DNA of 64,000 nt, from NCBI RefSeq assembly GCF_021290965.1, contig NZ_JAJOYT010000001.1, forward strand, positions 248,001 to 312,000, in the 5' to 3' direction. Below, in pieces: positions 17,365-26,809 of the stretch (position 1 is the first letter of the stretch; each line of letters opens with the position of its first letter). The notes beneath the pieces were generated by a model that saw nothing but the letters and a program-made list of their open reading frames with translations, had not been told where the DNA came from and ran no database searches. The DNA is from Rheinheimera faecalis. GTDB lineage: Bacteria; Pseudomonadota; Gammaproteobacteria; Enterobacterales; Alteromonadaceae. Made by a program: the position numbers and the translations under genes.

Positions 17365-18507
17365 ATGAAAACTATAAAACTAACTCTCATTGCCTTGTGT
17401 ATTGCCACTACCTTAACGGCTTGCTCCAAGCCTGAAGTGGCTAAAGTGCAGGAAGAAAGTGTCAAACCATTACAATTGGTGTCGCAGGATTTGCTCACTT
17501 TATCTGAAAGCTCCCTGGCCAGAGGCCCTGTGATTTCGGGCTCATTACAGCCAGTGGTGAAAGCCGAACTGAATGCAGAAGTGTCCGGTATCGTCATGCA
17601 GGTGTTAAAAGACAATGGTGATGCAGTTAAAGCTGGTGATGTGCTGGTGAAGCTGGATCAAACCACCTACCGAGACAAATTATTGTCCGCCCAGGAAGCT
17701 GAACGTTCAGCTGTGGTCACACTGGAGCAGTCCAATCGTCAACTCAAGCGTATGCAGTCTTTATCTAAACAAAGCTTAGTCACTCAGGAAGGACTGGAAG
17801 CTGCTGAAAATAAAGCCAATCAGGCCCAGTCTGATTTAGCTTCAGCCCGCGCCCGTTTAGTTGAAGCCCGTCAGCAGATGGAAAAAACTGATGTCAAAGC
17901 ACCGTTTTCCGGTGTAGTGGCTACCCGCAAAGTGTCAGCCGGTGATACAGCTCAGATTGGCAAGGGCCTGATGGTACTGATTGACCCTGCCAGTATTCGT
18001 TTTGAAGGTTATGTGGCTGCTGATCGTGTCGGTCAGGTGAAAGTCGGCAATAAAGTGACTTTTAAGGTCAATGGCTACAGCGGTCAGTTTTTTACCGGCA
18101 CAGTAGAGCGTATTAACCCATTGGCCAATGAAAGCACCCGTCAGGTTCAATTGTTAGTGAGCATGGACTTAAAAGAGCAGTCTCTGGTGGCGGGGTTGTA
18201 TGCTGAAGGTCATGTTGAAGCGCAAAACAGCAATGCGCTGATGGTGCCTGAATCTGCCCTTATCCGTGAAGGTGATAAAAACTTTGTCTGGCAATTTGCT
18301 AATAATGAGCTGAAAAAGACTGAAGTGGAATTAGGCAGTAAAGACGAAAGGTGGGGCACTCAAGAGGTGTTGTCTGGTGTCACTTCAGGCGCGCAGATTT
18401 TACGTCATCCACAAGGGGCTTTGACCGATGGTGGTAAAGCTGAATTGGCAGTAGCAGCTTCTGATACGCCGGATCAAACCGCAGCCAAAGCCAGCGCAGG
18501 AAACTAA
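17365..18507 (+). CDS. RND efflux periplasmic adaptor (MFP subunit)
   Basis: 380 residues. Lipoprotein signal ending LTAC (Cys20); then lipoyl half-motifs (VSGIVMQVLKDNGDAVKAGDVLVKLD and, after the coiled-coil hairpin at about 105-170, KAPFSGVVATRKVSAGDTAQIG), a beta-barrel domain and a C-terminal membrane-proximal domain. It couples the RND pump to an outer-membrane channel. Three bases separate it from the pump gene. No TolC-type gene is next to it, so it presumably shares one encoded elsewhere. Confidence 0.95.
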   Translation: MKTIKLTLIALCIATTLTACSKPEVAKVQEESVKPLQLVSQDLLTLSESSLARGPVISGSLQPVVKAELNAEVSGIVMQVLKDNGDAVKAGDVLVKLDQTTYRDKLLSAQEAERSAVVTLEQSNRQLKRMQSLSKQSLVTQEGLEAAENKANQAQSDLASARARLVEARQQMEKTDVKAPFSGVVATRKVSAGDTAQIGKGLMVLIDPASIRFEGYVAADRVGQVKVGNKVTFKVNGYSGQFFTGTVERINPLANESTRQVQLLVSMDLKEQSLVAGLYAEGHVEAQNSNALMVPESALIREGDKNFVWQFANNELKKTEVELGSKDERWGTQEVLSGVTSGAQILRHPQGALTDGGKAELAVAASDTPDQTAAKASAGN

Positions 18508-18510
18508 GCC

Positions 18511-21500
18511 ATGTTTTTATCTGATTTTAGTATCAAACGCCCTATGGTGGTGGTGGCTATTACGCTTGCCATGATGATTTTTGGTTATTTTGCGATGACC
18601 AATTTGAAAACTAACCAATTCCCCGATGTACAGCCTCCTGTGCTGGTGATGACTATTCCATACCCAGGAGCCTCGCCCGAAACAGTGGAACGGGAAATAC
18701 TGAACAGAGTCGAAGATTCGATGGCGACTATCACAGGTATGAGAGAACTACGTTCTTATGCCCGTGATTCTAATGCTGTCATAGTGGCGATTTTTGAGTT
18801 TGATAAAGACCTGATTGAAGCCTCACAGGAAATGCGTGATGCAGTGGCTGTGGTACGTGACAAACTACCCACTGAAATGAAAGAACCATTCCTTCGCCGT
18901 GAAGACCCCAATGCTTTCCCTATTATGTCTTTGGCTTTGTCGTCTAAATCCATGGATCCAATAGAGTTGTCGCAACTTGCTGAACATCAGATAGCCCGTG
19001 AAATTCGTGCTGTGCCTGGTGTGGCTCTGGTGAATCTGGAGGGTGAAAAAGAGCGCGAAATGACAGTGTTCTTAAACTCCAATGCGATGCGTGAAGCCAA
19101 CATTTCAGCTATGGATGTGGTCAACGCCTTACGTGCGCAGAATATTGCAGCTCCTGTAGGCCGTGTTGTCAATGGCATGGAAGAGCAGGGTATTCGTATT
19201 CAGGGCCGTCTACGTGATGTGCGTGAATTTGAACAAATGGTGGTTAAACGTAATGGCGATCAGGCCATTCGTTTAGAGCAAGTGGCTGAAGTGGTGGATG
19301 GTGCAGCAGAGCAGCGTCGTTTATCCATTTTTAACGGCGTGCCTTCTTTAGGTATTGACGTGATTAAGGCCCGTGACGCTTCTACCATCAGCGTCACAGA
19401 CGATATCAAAGCGAAAATTGAACAGCTAAAGAAAACCTTACCTGCTGATTTTGAATTAGTGGTGGTACGTGATTCGGGTGAAGACGTAGCGGCCAGTATG
19501 CGCAACGTCACTGAAGCTTTATCCATGGGTGCCTTGCTGACTATTATTACCGTCTTCGTGTTTCTGAACTCCTGGCGTTCAACTTTAATTACGTCATTAG
19601 CTTTACCCACTTCTGTACTGGCGTCTTTTATCGCAGTCTGGGCTTGCGGTTTTACGCTGAACTTTATGTCGTTGCTGGGCTTGTCATTGGCCATAGGTAT
19701 TTTGATTGACGATGCGATAGTAGTGCGGGAAAACATAGTGCGTCATATGGAAATGGGCAAAGACAATATGACGGCGGCCCGCGACGGTACACGTGAAATT
19801 GGTATGGCTGTTATCGCGACCACTATGTCTATTGTGGCAGTGTTTATTCCTATCGCTTTTCTGGACGGTATTACCGGTCAGTGGTTTAAACCTTTTGGCT
19901 TAACTGTGGCTTGTTCTGTGTTGGTATCTTTGTTTATCTCCTTTACGCTGGATCCGATGATGTCTGCCTACTGGCACGACCCGGACCACGATAAACACGC
20001 TAAACGCCGTGGACTAGGTAAAGTACTGCAGAAGTTTAATATCTGGTTTGATCATCAGGCAGAGCGCTACTCCAGGGTGATTGGCTGGGCACTGAAGCAC
20101 CGCAAGTCGATGTGGCTGCTGGCTTTTGGTTCATTTTTCGGTGCTATTTATCTGCAAGGTGCTCATGGTGGTTCTGGTTTTCTGCCAGAAACCGATGATG
20201 GCGGAGTGATTATCTCGGTGCGTGCGCCTTCAGAAGCCAGTATTGAATACACCAGCATTAAAGCTGAGCAGGCTGCTGCTATTGCCCGCCAGTTGCCGGA
20301 ACAGTTGTATACCCAAACTACGGTAGGTACTCAGGGCAATATCACCCGGGCACAGATTTTTGTCCGGCTGAAAAAAGAGTATGAACGCGACCGTAACTCA
20401 CGTGAGATTGCCGCAGAATTGCGCGCCAAAATAAAACAGCTGGTGGGTGCTGAATACACAGTGTCCGCTGACTTAAACGGCGGTGGTGATGGCAAGGCGC
20501 TACAAATTCAGTTCCGTGGCCCGGATAGTCGGGTGCTGGAAGGTTTAGTGCTGGATTTTGTTGAGAAACTTAAAACTGTGCCTGGCGCTGTGGACGTTGG
20601 TTTGTCGGCTCAGGATCCAAAACCAGAGTTACAAATTGAGTTTAACCGTGGTTTAGCTTCAAGCCTGGGCTTGTCTATGGGCGATGCCGCTAATGCTTTA
20701 CGTCTGGCTTTTGCTGGTGCTGAGATAGGTGACTGGATAGATCCAACAGGGGAAACCCGTAACGTCTATGTCCGTATTAAACCGGAAGAGCGTATGACAG
20801 TACAGGATCTGGAACGTTTACCCCTGTTATCTAGCATGACAGGCGCTATGATCCCACTGGAGCAGGTGGCCACTGTGACTATAGGCAAAGGTCCTGCAGT
20901 GATAGAACACTTAGACCGTGAAAGTATGATGGCGGTCAGCGCCAACGTTCAGGGGCGCAGCTTCGGTGAAGTGGACTCTGATGCGAAAAAACTGCTGAAA
21001 ACCATTCCATTCCCACCTGGTTATGACGTGGTGTCTGGTGGTCAAAGCCGTGATCAGGAAGAAGTTTTTGGTAGCATCTTTGGCGCACTGGGTTTGGCCG
21101 TGATGTTGATGTATCTGATTTTAGTGGTGCAGTTCCACAGCTTCCTGGCACCGGTCTCCATTATGATGTCCTTGCCGTTATCCTTAATTGGTGTGGTGTT
21201 GTCCTTGCTTGTTGCAGGCGCAACCTTAAACCTGATGAGTTTAATTGGGGTTGTGATGCTGATGGGTATAGTAGTGAAAAACGGCATTTTGCTGATTGAC
21301 TGTGCCCGTAAAAAAGAAAGTGAAGGTTTAGGGCTGGAAGAAGCATTAATTGCTGCTGGCCGTGAGCGTTTACGTCCTATCCTGATGACCACTTTTGCTT
21401 TGGTGGCTGGTATGTTACCTGTGGCTATTGGCATTGGTGAAGGCGCAGCCTTCTACAAACCTCTGGGGATTTCAGTCATAGGTGGTGTACTCACCTCGAC

Positions 21501-21633
21501 TGTACTGACCTTGTTGGTGGTGCCAACTTTCTACGACAGTCTGGAGACCTTTAAACGTAAAGTGAAAGCCAGATTTAACCGTAACAGAAAACCAGCGCCT
21601 ACGGGTTATGATGTGCCGCTGACCTCTAACTAA
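18511..21633 (+). CDS. RND efflux permease (HAE1/AcrB type)
   Basis: 1040 residues, the normal length. Twelve membrane helices in two repeats, each with a large periplasmic loop. The TM4 proton-relay motif [13 protein letters not shown] is present (about 396-408) with its Asp pair intact; the second-half [15 protein letters not shown] segment is also present. It exports hydrophobic or amphiphilic compounds using the proton gradient. Substrate unknown. No local TetR-type regulator is seen. Ends at a strong terminator. Confidence 0.95.
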   Translation: MFLSDFSIKRPMVVVAITLAMMIFGYFAMTNLKTNQFPDVQPPVLVMTIPYPGASPETVEREILNRVEDSMATITGMRELRSYARDSNAVIVAIFEFDKDLIEASQEMRDAVAVVRDKLPTEMKEPFLRREDPNAFPIMSLALSSKSMDPIELSQLAEHQIAREIRAVPGVALVNLEGEKEREMTVFLNSNAMREANISAMDVVNALRAQNIAAPVGRVVNGMEEQGIRIQGRLRDVREFEQMVVKRNGDQAIRLEQVAEVVDGAAEQRRLSIFNGVPSLGIDVIKARDASTISVTDDIKAKIEQLKKTLPADFELVVVRDSGEDVAASMRNVTEALSMGALLTIITVFVFLNSWRSTLITSLALPTSVLASFIAVWACGFTLNFMSLLGLSLAIGILIDDAIVVRENIVRHMEMGKDNMTAARDGTREIGMAVIATTMSIVAVFIPIAFLDGITGQWFKPFGLTVACSVLVSLFISFTLDPMMSAYWHDPDHDKHAKRRGLGKVLQKFNIWFDHQAERYSRVIGWALKHRKSMWLLAFGSFFGAIYLQGAHGGSGFLPETDDGGVIISVRAPSEASIEYTSIKAEQAAAIARQLPEQLYTQTTVGTQGNITRAQIFVRLKKEYERDRNSREIAAELRAKIKQLVGAEYTVSADLNGGGDGKALQIQFRGPDSRVLEGLVLDFVEKLKTVPGAVDVGLSAQDPKPELQIEFNRGLASSLGLSMGDAANALRLAFAGAEIGDWIDPTGETRNVYVRIKPEERMTVQDLERLPLLSSMTGAMIPLEQVATVTIGKGPAVIEHLDRESMMAVSANVQGRSFGEVDSDAKKLLKTIPFPPGYDVVSGGQSRDQEEVFGSIFGALGLAVMLMYLILVVQFHSFLAPVSIMMSLPLSLIGVVLSLLVAGATLNLMSLIGVVMLMGIVVKNGILLIDCARKKESEGLGLEEALIAAGRERLRPILMTTFALVAGMLPVAIGIGEGAAFYKPLGISVIGGVLTSTVLTLLVVPTFYDSLETFKRKVKARFNRNRKPAPTGYDVPLTSN

Positions 21634-21651
21634 GTCATATGGATTAAACAC

Positions 21652-21679
21652 AAAAGAGCACTTCGGTGCTCTTTTTTTT
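21652..21679 (+). terminator. Intrinsic terminator after the RND operon
   Basis: AAAAGAGCAC-TTCG-GTGCTCTTTT with a stable UUCG-type tetraloop and a run of eight T. Confidence 0.9.
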
Positions 21680-21682
21680 GGC

Positions 21683-21733
21683 TGATAAAAGTTGAGACTC
21701 TTCTATTCAACGAAGCAAATTGTGCTTTTATCA
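21683..21733. promoter_or_regulatory. Possible operator: spaced inverted repeat before the D-glutamate operon
   Basis: TGATAAAAG at 21683-21691 and its exact complement CTTTTATCA at 21725-21733, ending seven bases before the -35 box of the operon promoter. The 33-base spacer would put the arms about four helical turns apart, which fits a dimer-of-dimers regulator. Chance is possible in AT-rich DNA. Confidence 0.3.
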
Positions 21734-21740
21734 CAGAGAG

Positions 21741-21769
21741 TTGGGAAAGACTGTTAAATCCGCTAGTAT
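21741..21769 (+). promoter_or_regulatory. Sigma-70 promoter of the D-glutamate/5-oxoproline operon
   Basis: TTGGGA, 17-base spacer, TAGTAT. Predicted start is near 21777, about 24 bases before the first ATG. Confidence 0.55.
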
Positions 21770-21800
21770 GACTTTATGCCACTATTTTTAAGTATTCAGT

Positions 21801-22583
21801 ATGGACAAGCTCACCCCTTACCAGTTACGGGCGCAGATAAGAGCCGGCCAGTTTAACAACCAGACCAGCGGTTTGGTGCCTGGTTATGTGCAGTGCAATA
21901 TGGCGATTTTACCGCAAAGTTGGGCGGCCGAATTTTTGCTGTTTTGTCAGCGCAACCCCAAAGCTTGTCCTTTAGTGGCTGTGACTGAACCCGGACAGTT
22001 TTTACTGCCTGAACTAGGTCAGGATATTGATCTTCGAACTGACTTACCTGCCTACCGTGTGTTTAAGCAAGGTGAGTTGGTGGATGAAGTTCCGGATATC
22101 CGCGCTTTATGGCGGGATGATTTGGTCAGTTTCCTGATTGGTTGCTCTTTTTCCTTTGAAGAAGCCTTAGTGGCTGCCGGGCTGGAAATTCGTCATATCA
22201 GTGAAGGCAAAAACGTCCCTATGTATAACACTGATTTGCCATGCGTCAGCGCAGGCCGTTTTTCTGGTTCTATGGTGGTTAGTATGAGACCAATGAAACC
22301 CGTTGATGCGATACGCGCTATTCAAGTTTGTAGTCGTTTTCCTGCAGTGCATGGTGCGCCTGTACATTTTGGTAACCCGCAAGATATTGGCATTTCTGAT
22401 ATCCGATCACCGGATTATGGCGAGGCAGTGAGTATCCAACCTGGCGAAGTACCAGTATTCTGGGCTTGTGGTGTCACGCCTCAAGCTGTGATGAAGCAAG
22501 CCAAGCCTGATTTTTGTATCACGCACAGCCCCGGTCATATGCTGGTGACCGATTTGCTGAATTCTTCTTTAGCGAGTTTTTAA
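21801..22583 (+). CDS. DUF1445 protein (D-glutamate cyclase-like / putative hydro-lyase)
   Basis: 260 residues, full length for the YcsI/DUF1445 family. Visible family segments: [17 protein letters not shown] near the N-terminus, [35 protein letters not shown] and the C-terminal [12 protein letters not shown]. The same domain is one half of mammalian mitochondrial D-glutamate cyclase, which turns D-glutamate into 5-oxo-D-proline. First gene of a six-gene operon with 5-oxoprolinase; its stop overlaps the pxpA start by one base. Confidence 0.88.
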   Translation: MDKLTPYQLRAQIRAGQFNNQTSGLVPGYVQCNMAILPQSWAAEFLLFCQRNPKACPLVAVTEPGQFLLPELGQDIDLRTDLPAYRVFKQGELVDEVPDIRALWRDDLVSFLIGCSFSFEEALVAAGLEIRHISEGKNVPMYNTDLPCVSAGRFSGSMVVSMRPMKPVDAIRAIQVCSRFPAVHGAPVHFGNPQDIGISDIRSPDYGEAVSIQPGEVPVFWACGVTPQAVMKQAKPDFCITHSPGHMLVTDLLNSSLASF

Positions 22584-23338
22584 TGAAGCCTTTAATCAAT
22601 TCCGTGATCAAACTTAATTGCGACTTAGGCGAAAGTTTTGGCGCATGGCAAATGGGGCTGGATGCAGAGGTGATGCCTTTGATTGATCAGGCCAATATCG
22701 CCTGTGGTTTTCATGCCGGCGATCCAACTGTGCTGGTGAATACTTTAACTCTGGCGAAAAAACATCAGGTGGAAATAGGCGCGCACCCCAGTTATGACGA
22801 TAAACAGGGTTTTGGCCGTCGCTCCGTAAAAATGACTGCAGATGAGCTCAAGCATTTGCTTTGGTATCAGATAGCAGCAGTGGATGGGGTGGCAAAAAGC
22901 CTTGGACTGGAACTGAGTTACGTCAAACCCCATGGCGCTTTGTATAACGATATGATGGCAACCCCGGCTTTGCTTGAAACTGTGATGCAGGCAGTGGCCA
23001 GTTACCATAAGCCTTTAAAGCTGATGTTGTTGGCTACTGGTTTCGCAGCGCAGCACAAAGTATTGGCGCAGCGGTATCAGTTGGAGTTGTTATTTGAAGC
23101 TTTTGCCGACCGGCGCTATAAAAGCGATGGCTCTTTAACACCTCGTAGCCAGATGGGAAGTGTGCTGGATCATCAGGCTGCATTAGTGCAAGTGCAGCAG
23201 TTGCTGCAAAACGGCACTGTGCAAAGTGATACAGGCGATAGGGTGGTTATTCAAGCCGACACTTTATGTGTGCATGGCGATAATCCAGCGGCCGTTGCTT
23301 TGGTGCAGTCTATTCGTCAGTTGCTGGAACAGTCATGA
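22583..23338 (+). CDS. pxpA: 5-oxoprolinase subunit A
   Basis: 251 residues from the ATG at 22583, giving the family start just before KLNCDLGESFGAW. LamB/YcsF family signatures are clear: IDQANIACGFHAGD, GAHPSYDD, FGRRS, VKPHGALYND and the late HGDNP. PxpABC hydrolyses 5-oxoproline (pyroglutamate) to glutamate with ATP in bacteria. Overlaps pxpB by four bases. Confidence 0.95.
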   Translation: MKPLINSVIKLNCDLGESFGAWQMGLDAEVMPLIDQANIACGFHAGDPTVLVNTLTLAKKHQVEIGAHPSYDDKQGFGRRSVKMTADELKHLLWYQIAAVDGVAKSLGLELSYVKPHGALYNDMMATPALLETVMQAVASYHKPLKLMLLATGFAAQHKVLAQRYQLELLFEAFADRRYKSDGSLTPRSQMGSVLDHQAALVQVQQLLQNGTVQSDTGDRVVIQADTLCVHGDNPAAVALVQSIRQLLEQS

Positions 23339-24036
23339 TCCAACTGGAACTGGCTGGTGAAAATGGCCTGATCTTGTATCTGCCTGCGGAGATCTCCGGT
23401 AAGAACCTCAATCAACTCCAGCAGTTGCAGCAGCAAATCCGTCTGTTACTTGGTGAGCAGCTGCAGGAATTATTGCCTTCTTATGCGTCCTTGCTGATTG
23501 TATTAAAACCTGCGCATCAAGGTGTGTTGGCCATTAAGGCTTTGTTAGAGCAGCAACTGACATTAAGCGCCACAGTGTCAGAACAGCAAGGGCAGTTAGT
23601 GCTATTGCCTGTGTACTACCACAATGCCTGGGACTTAGATCTGGTAGCTAAAAGGGCAGGTTTAACCACGGCAGAAGTGATTGAACTGCATCAGGCTATG
23701 GAATACCGGGTTTATGCGATAGGTTTTGCACCGGGTTTTGCGTATTTGAGTGAATTGGACGCACGCCTTGCCACACCACGTTTAAAAAGCCCAAGGGCTA
23801 AAGTGCCCAAAGGTGCTGTTGCTATTGCTGACCGACAAACAGCTGTGTATCCGGCAGAGTCGCCCGGTGGCTGGAATATTTTGGGTTTATGCCCAACGCC
23901 CTTATTTAAACCAGAAAATACCGGAACAGCAGAAACACTGATGCCTTTTGTTGTGGGCGATCGGGTGCGTTTTCAGTCGATAAACCGGGAGGAGTTTTTG
24001 GCTTTAGGTGGTCAGTTGCCGCGGGAGCTATGCTGA
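23335..24036 (+). CDS. pxpB: 5-oxoprolinase subunit B
   Basis: 233 residues. Carboxyltransferase (KipI-like) domain: YAIGFAPGFAYLSELDARLATPR, then VPKGAVAIADRQTAVYPAESPGGW, all diagnostic. ATGA overlap with pxpA and a TGATG junction with pxpC. Confidence 0.95.
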   Translation: MIQLELAGENGLILYLPAEISGKNLNQLQQLQQQIRLLLGEQLQELLPSYASLLIVLKPAHQGVLAIKALLEQQLTLSATVSEQQGQLVLLPVYYHNAWDLDLVAKRAGLTTAEVIELHQAMEYRVYAIGFAPGFAYLSELDARLATPRLKSPRAKVPKGAVAIADRQTAVYPAESPGGWNILGLCPTPLFKPENTGTAETLMPFVVGDRVRFQSINREEFLALGGQLPRELC

Positions 24037-24980
24037 TGTCTGTTTTTGTCGTGCTAAAAGCCGGAGTGCTGTCGACGTTACAAGATCAGGGCCGTGTTGG
24101 TTATGCGCATTTAGGCTTAACTCAAGGTGGGCCCGCTGATTATGTCAGCTATCGTATCGCCGATTTATTGTTGCAAAACCAAAACCCCAGCTGCCAGATA
24201 GAGGTTTCTGTGGGGGGGCTGAGCTTGCTGGCCTTAACGGACACTGTGTTTTGTGTCACAGGGACGCAGATGCCTTTGACAATCAATGGGCAGCCCAAAA
24301 CCTTATGGCAAAGTCATCGCATCAAAAAAGACGATGTGATTGAATTAGGTTTTGCCAAATCCGGCCTGCGTTGTTATCTTGCGGTAGCTGGTGGCTTTAA
24401 GCTAGCAAAAGATTTTGGTAGCAATAGCACTGTGCTACGCGAAAAAGTCGGTGGTATTGCTGGGGCTGCGCTACAACAAGGCCAGTTTTTACCTGCAGCT
24501 TCCACCTATAGGCCTCTGCTTTGGGCTTTACCGGAAAAGTATTGGCCTGAATTTTCTAACCCGCTGGAGCTTGGTTTAATACCAGGCTATCAACAGCATT
24601 GGTTTGACGAATCGCAATGGCAACAGCTTTGCAGCACTGATTATCAGGTATCTGCTTTGTATGACCGTATGGGCTATCGCCTGCAGGGGGAGCCGTTGTT
24701 GTACCAAAGCCGGGCTTTATTGTCCGAAGGCATCAGTTATGGCGCCGTGCAACTGCCACCTGATGGCCTGCCAATAGTGCTTTTGAACGACAGGCAAACT
24801 TTAGGTGGTTACCCCAAGCCCGGCGTAGTACTGGCACGTCATGCAGCAGCTTTAGCTCAGCGTCAGCAAGGCCAGCAGATCCGTTTTTATAAAATAGAGC
24901 TGGAACAGCTTGAGGCACATCAACAAGAACAACATCGCTATTGGGCTGAACTGTCGATGGATTTCCGGAGTCTGTGCTAA
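24036..24980 (+). CDS. pxpC: 5-oxoprolinase subunit C
   Basis: 314 residues from the ATG at 24036 (overlapping the pxpB stop as TGATG). KipA-like carboxyltransferase domain: TLQDQGRVGYAHLGLTQGGPADY at the N-terminus, CYLAVAGGF, the YDRMGYRL segment, and DRQTLGGYPKPGVV. I prefer this start over the ATG at 24030 because the GGGAG site is better spaced. Confidence 0.95.
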   Translation: MSVFVVLKAGVLSTLQDQGRVGYAHLGLTQGGPADYVSYRIADLLLQNQNPSCQIEVSVGGLSLLALTDTVFCVTGTQMPLTINGQPKTLWQSHRIKKDDVIELGFAKSGLRCYLAVAGGFKLAKDFGSNSTVLREKVGGIAGAALQQGQFLPAASTYRPLLWALPEKYWPEFSNPLELGLIPGYQQHWFDESQWQQLCSTDYQVSALYDRMGYRLQGEPLLYQSRALLSEGISYGAVQLPPDGLPIVLLNDRQTLGGYPKPGVVLARHAAALAQRQQGQQIRFYKIELEQLEAHQQEQHRYWAELSMDFRSLC

Positions 24981-25846
24981 TGGATTTACTTAAGCTGAGC
25001 ATTGCAATAGAACAGATGCTGGTGCGACAAAACCTGCGTGGCATGGCAAGGTTGTTAGTTCATTTAAAATCGGGCAGTTACTTGCGGGCTGCAAGATTAA
25101 TCAAAGACTCTAAAGGTCTGGTGCTGATAGGCACAGGTTTTCCGGTTGGTGATAGTTTTGAAACCGATGGCCCTGTTGGTGCCATTATTCTGTATCAACT
25201 TGTTGAAAAGCTCGGGGCTACTGCGATGCTGGCTTGTGGCGAACCGCTATTTTCCGTACTAAAAGAAGATTATGCTTGCCTGCAATTGCCCGTTAACACG
25301 GATGACGCTGCAGAATTTGCCCGTCATTCGTTGCAGCAGCTTAGCCCACAATTAATTATTTCTATAGAAAGACCAGGTTTGGCGGCTGATGGTCGCTATT
25401 ACAATATGCGTGGCTTAGATATTTCAGCGCGTTGTGCCAATTTTGATGTGTTTTTCCAGCAAGCTTCTTGCCCTACCATTGCCATAGGTGATGGTGGCAA
25501 TGAAATAGGGATGGGAAATCTCAATGAAGCTGTGTCACAGCTGGCTATTACACCTAGTGTGACATGCTGCGACGAGTTATTGCTGGCTGATGTATCAAAC
25601 TGGGCTGCCTATGGCTTACTGGCTTTGGTGTCCAAGCTAAAAGATGCTGAAACAAATTGCGGCTGGTTGATCGATTGCCAGCCCGCTGAACTTTTACAGT
25701 ATTTAGTTGAGCGGGGTTGTGTGGATGGTGTCACTGGCCTTGCCAGCATCACAGAAGACAGTTTGCCGCCCGAACATGCAATGCAGTTGATTAGAGATTT
25801 ACAGCAACTTTGTTTTAAAAATAAAAACTTACAGGAAAAACCATGA
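24980..25846 (+). CDS. DUF4392 protein (D-glutamate cyclase-like, C-terminal type)
   Basis: 288 residues from the ATG at 24980 (CGGAG upstream; one-base overlap with the pxpC stop). Family segments: GTGFPVGDSFETDGPVGA, a CGEPL turn, SIERPG, AIGDGGNEIGMGN and SNWAAYGLLA. The same domain forms the other half of mammalian D-glutamate cyclase. Here the two halves are separate genes on either side of pxpABC in one operon, which supports a joint cyclase role. That inference needs enzymology. Confidence 0.85.
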   Translation: MDLLKLSIAIEQMLVRQNLRGMARLLVHLKSGSYLRAARLIKDSKGLVLIGTGFPVGDSFETDGPVGAIILYQLVEKLGATAMLACGEPLFSVLKEDYACLQLPVNTDDAAEFARHSLQQLSPQLIISIERPGLAADGRYYNMRGLDISARCANFDVFFQQASCPTIAIGDGGNEIGMGNLNEAVSQLAITPSVTCCDELLLADVSNWAAYGLLALVSKLKDAETNCGWLIDCQPAELLQYLVERGCVDGVTGLASITEDSLPPEHAMQLIRDLQQLCFKNKNLQEKP

Positions 25847-26700
25847 GTGTGGTGTATTTAAACGGACAATTTATGCCTGCATCAGAGGCTAAAATTTCGC
25901 CTATGGACAGAGGCTTTTTATTTGGCGATGGTATTTATGAAGTGATCCCATCCTATGGCGGACGTTGTGTTGGTTTTGCGGCTCATATCAAAAGACTACA
26001 ACAAGGTTTAGCTGCGCTGGACATCCGCTGTGCTTTGACAGAACCAGATTGGCGGGAACTGGTACAGCAGTTGATGATGCAAAACGGTGCGGGTAATCTG
26101 GGCATTTATCTGCATGTTAGCCGTGGCACTGATACCAAAAGAGCGCATGCTTATCCAAAAGATATTCCGCCGACTATTTTTGCCTATTGTTTCGAGATTG
26201 CAGAAGAACCTGATGCAAATATGGACACTGCGCCTCGTTATAAAGTGATCACAGCCACAGATTTACGCTGGCAGCGCTGCCATATTAAATCCACAGCCTT
26301 GCTTGGCAATGTGATGCATCACCAGCAAGCTGCAGCTTTGGGTTTAAACGAGTGTATTTTGTTCGACGAGCAAGAGTTTTTAACCGAGGGCAGCTCGACT
26401 AATGTGTTTATTGTCAAAGGCGCTGTGGTGGTCACTCCGCCTTTAAGCCATAAAGTTCTGCCCGGTGTTACCCGCCAACTGCTGCTCAGCATCTTACGTC
26501 AGCACAGTGCGCTGAAAGTGGAAGAGCGTGCTGTCAGTAAAAACGAGGTGCTGGCCGCCGATGAAGTCTGGCTGACCAGTTCGAGTAAAGAAGTAGCGGC
26601 TGTGATTGAAGTGGATGGACAAACTATTGGCAATGCAAAACCCGGCACTGTCTGGCTGCAGGCGCAACAATTATTTGGCCAGTACAAATACAATTATTAA
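25843..26700 (+). CDS. D-amino-acid aminotransferase (fold-type IV PLP)
   Basis: 285 residues, normal length. Class IV motifs: SPMDRGFLFGDGIYEVIP, HIKSTALLGNVMHHQQA with the catalytic Lys in the IKSTALLGN segment, LTEGSSTNVFIV, and the late VWLTSSSKEV. D-amino-acid transaminases move the amino group from D-Ala or D-Glu to 2-oxo acids. As last gene of the operon it offers a second exit for D-glutamate to 2-oxoglutarate. A branched-chain aminotransferase-like specificity cannot be excluded by eye. ATGA overlap with the gene before. Confidence 0.9.
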   Translation: MSVVYLNGQFMPASEAKISPMDRGFLFGDGIYEVIPSYGGRCVGFAAHIKRLQQGLAALDIRCALTEPDWRELVQQLMMQNGAGNLGIYLHVSRGTDTKRAHAYPKDIPPTIFAYCFEIAEEPDANMDTAPRYKVITATDLRWQRCHIKSTALLGNVMHHQQAAALGLNECILFDEQEFLTEGSSTNVFIVKGAVVVTPPLSHKVLPGVTRQLLLSILRQHSALKVEERAVSKNEVLAADEVWLTSSSKEVAAVIEVDGQTIGNAKPGTVWLQAQQLFGQYKYNY

Positions 26701-26809
26701 CAGCTAATTATATGTAAAATGTTAAGTTTTTCTAAAATTTGTCGCCTATGCTTTTAGGTTGAAACAAAGTGCGAACTATAAAAATCACATAAATAGGGAA
26801 GGGATAGCT

